DNA of 34,231 nucleotides. Source: Gammaproteobacteria bacterium (GTDB lineage Bacteria > Pseudomonadota > Gammaproteobacteria > Eutrophobiales > Eutrophobiaceae). Below are positions 33,504 through 34,231 of this stretch, piece after piece. The translations under genes and the position numbers were made by a program. The number at the start of each line of letters is the position of its first letter. Positions within the stretch are counted from its first letter, which is position 1. The stretch lies in contig SCUJ01000002.1 in the NCBI GenBank assembly GCA_004297165.1, positions 1-34,231 of the forward strand. Direction: 5' to 3'. A model generated the notes under the pieces. It was given only the letters and a program-made list of their open reading frames with translations. It searched no databases and was not told where the DNA came from.

Positions 33504-33643
33504 TTTGGGAGGATTAACAGTAGGTATTATAAATCAATGCCTTGCAGCGCTCGCACATTATATAATTAGTTATGCTCACAGGGATTACAGCCACAAAATA
33601 TGGATGACGGGTTACGAAATGGCTACGTACAGGAGACAATCTC

Positions 33644-34096
33644 GTGCCTATTGAAGCTTGGTATCCTTCCGTAACCACAACTATAGCACTTGGATTTTTA
33701 GGGTGGTTATGCCGAAGTTGGATCATCACACGACTCAGAGAAAGTGTCAGTCACGAGTTTAATAGTCAACTGGAGTTACTCAGAGCTGACCTGAGAATAA
33801 AAGAAGCAGAAATAGCAACACTACGCGCTAGTGCTATGTCAGCCATGTCAAACCGTCAAATTGCTGTAGATAAGCGAAGACTTGAAGCAATAGAACAATT
33901 ATGGTCTTCGATCATTTCTCTTACTAAGGCACGTGGGATTTCAAGGCTGATGTCGTTTTTAAAATTTGAATATGCTGCTGAAGTTGCACAGAAAAATCAG
34001 AAAATGAGAGAAATGTTGTCGGTGATGGGTGGCGACTTCGATATCACCAAAGAGCTTAAAGGGTTCTCACCCGATTTCTCGGACACATCTAAATAG
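33644..34096 (+). CDS. Membrane-anchored coiled-coil protein, probably truncated by an IS element
   Basis: I do not recognise the family. The start is GTG with an AGGAGA SD seven bases upstream. Residues 8-28 form one membrane segment. Residues 30-75 are heptad-rich and charged (LELLRADLRIKEAEIATLRA), a coiled coil facing the cytoplasm, and a second helical region follows. The last ten or so residues (FSPDFSDTSK) are encoded by what looks like the left end of the adjacent IS3-family element, so the original C-terminus is probably lost. A TATAAT lies at 33561-33566. AT-rich codon use differs from the rest of the window, which fits foreign DNA. Confidence 0.6.
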   Translation: MPIEAWYPSVTTTIALGFLGWLCRSWIITRLRESVSHEFNSQLELLRADLRIKEAEIATLRASAMSAMSNRQIAVDKRRLEAIEQLWSSIISLTKARGISRLMSFLKFEYAAEVAQKNQKMREMLSVMGGDFDITKELKGFSPDFSDTSK

Positions 34097-34231
34097 GGTA
34101 ATAATGCCCGTGGAGGTGTGTCATGCAGAAACGCAAGAAGTATACGCAGGAGTACAAACGGGAAGCGGTGGTGCTGGCCCGGTCATCGGAGGTGCCAATT
34201 AGCCAAGTGGCCCGGGAACTGGGAGTCAATG
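34062..34231 (+). mobile_element. IS3-family insertion sequence, left end (continues off window)
   Basis: A transposase OrfA starts at 34123, and its leader resembles the left end of an IS3-type element. The outer boundary is not determined, because the right end and the target duplication are outside the window; 34062 is a guess based on where the sequence character changes. Confidence 0.55.
34123..34231 (+). CDS. IS3-family transposase OrfA (partial)
   Basis: Thirty-six residues are visible before the window ends. They start MQKRKKYTQEYKREAVVLAR and continue with ISQVARELGVN, the N-terminal helix-turn-helix of IS3/IS911-type OrfA (PF01527 type) that binds the element's inverted repeats. 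A GGAGG SD lies six bases before the ATG. OrfB and the frameshift site would follow beyond the edge. Confidence 0.88.
   Translation, partial: MQKRKKYTQEYKREAVVLARSSEVPISQVARELGVN

Noticed and set aside
33459-33535. Intact tRNA gene
   Set aside because: The T arm and CCA end are present, but the anticodon 5' strand, D arm and acceptor 5' strand are not found where they should be.

Overview
The window is a GC-rich stretch of bacterial chromosome, most likely from a gammaproteobacterium. This is inferred from full-length rplM-rpsI, TtcA, a three-domain Ada, a PabB-PabC fusion, FeoAB, an HAE1-type RND pump and large TonB-dependent receptors. Sigma70-like promoters, Shine-Dalgarno (SD) sites and hairpin terminators with T-tails are easy to find. 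There is no rRNA, CRISPR array or complete prophage. No gene-free stretch exceeds 300 bases.

Layout from the left. (1) 1-600: a HigBA-type toxin-antitoxin (TA) pair on the minus strand, with the antitoxin cut by the window edge and a palindromic operator inside its promoter. (2) 797-2785: an orphan receiver-domain protein, an unknown 113-aa protein and a secreted protein, all plus strand. (3) 2758-9035: a tight minus-strand operon of an EF-G-like GTPase, an RND membrane-fusion protein and an RND permease, then a small heat-shock protein with its own promoter and terminator. (4) 9901-10897: rplM-rpsI with promoter, then tRNA-Gln(CTG). (5) 11123-12520: a LigM-type tetrahydrofolate-dependent aromatic O-demethylase. 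(6) 12590-18849, minus strand: pabBC, ada, a tautomerase-fold protein lacking Pro1, a site-2 protease homologue, ttcA, a two-helix membrane peptide, a cold-shock protein and a small lipoprotein. (7) 19025-21391: a CHAD-domain protein and an orphan ParA-type ATPase in one operon, divergent from a Spinster-like MFS transporter. (8) 23075-28662: a TonB-dependent receptor facing a Fur-box-controlled feoAB operon across a shared bidirectional terminator. (9) 28692-31562: an ADP-forming acyl-CoA synthetase and a secreted protein with a Pro/Gly-rich tail. (10) 31774-33444: a hipBA pair with a candidate operator.

At 33459-33503 lies the 3' part of a tRNA (CCA end, T arm and anticodon loop, probably Arg-TCG) whose 5' half is missing. 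Sequence beyond it is clearly more AT-rich and holds a membrane-anchored coiled-coil ORF and the start of an IS3-family element. This looks like the attachment-site end of a genomic island that begins at about 33504 and continues past the window.

The most interesting candidate system is the CHAD-ParA operon. CHAD domains bind polyphosphate, and orphan ParA ATPases often position intracellular cargo, so the pair may place or segregate polyphosphate granules. This is inference from domain content and operon structure. Other points of note are the Pro1-to-Leu tautomerase homologue, the EF-G paralogue heading an efflux operon, and the island junction.
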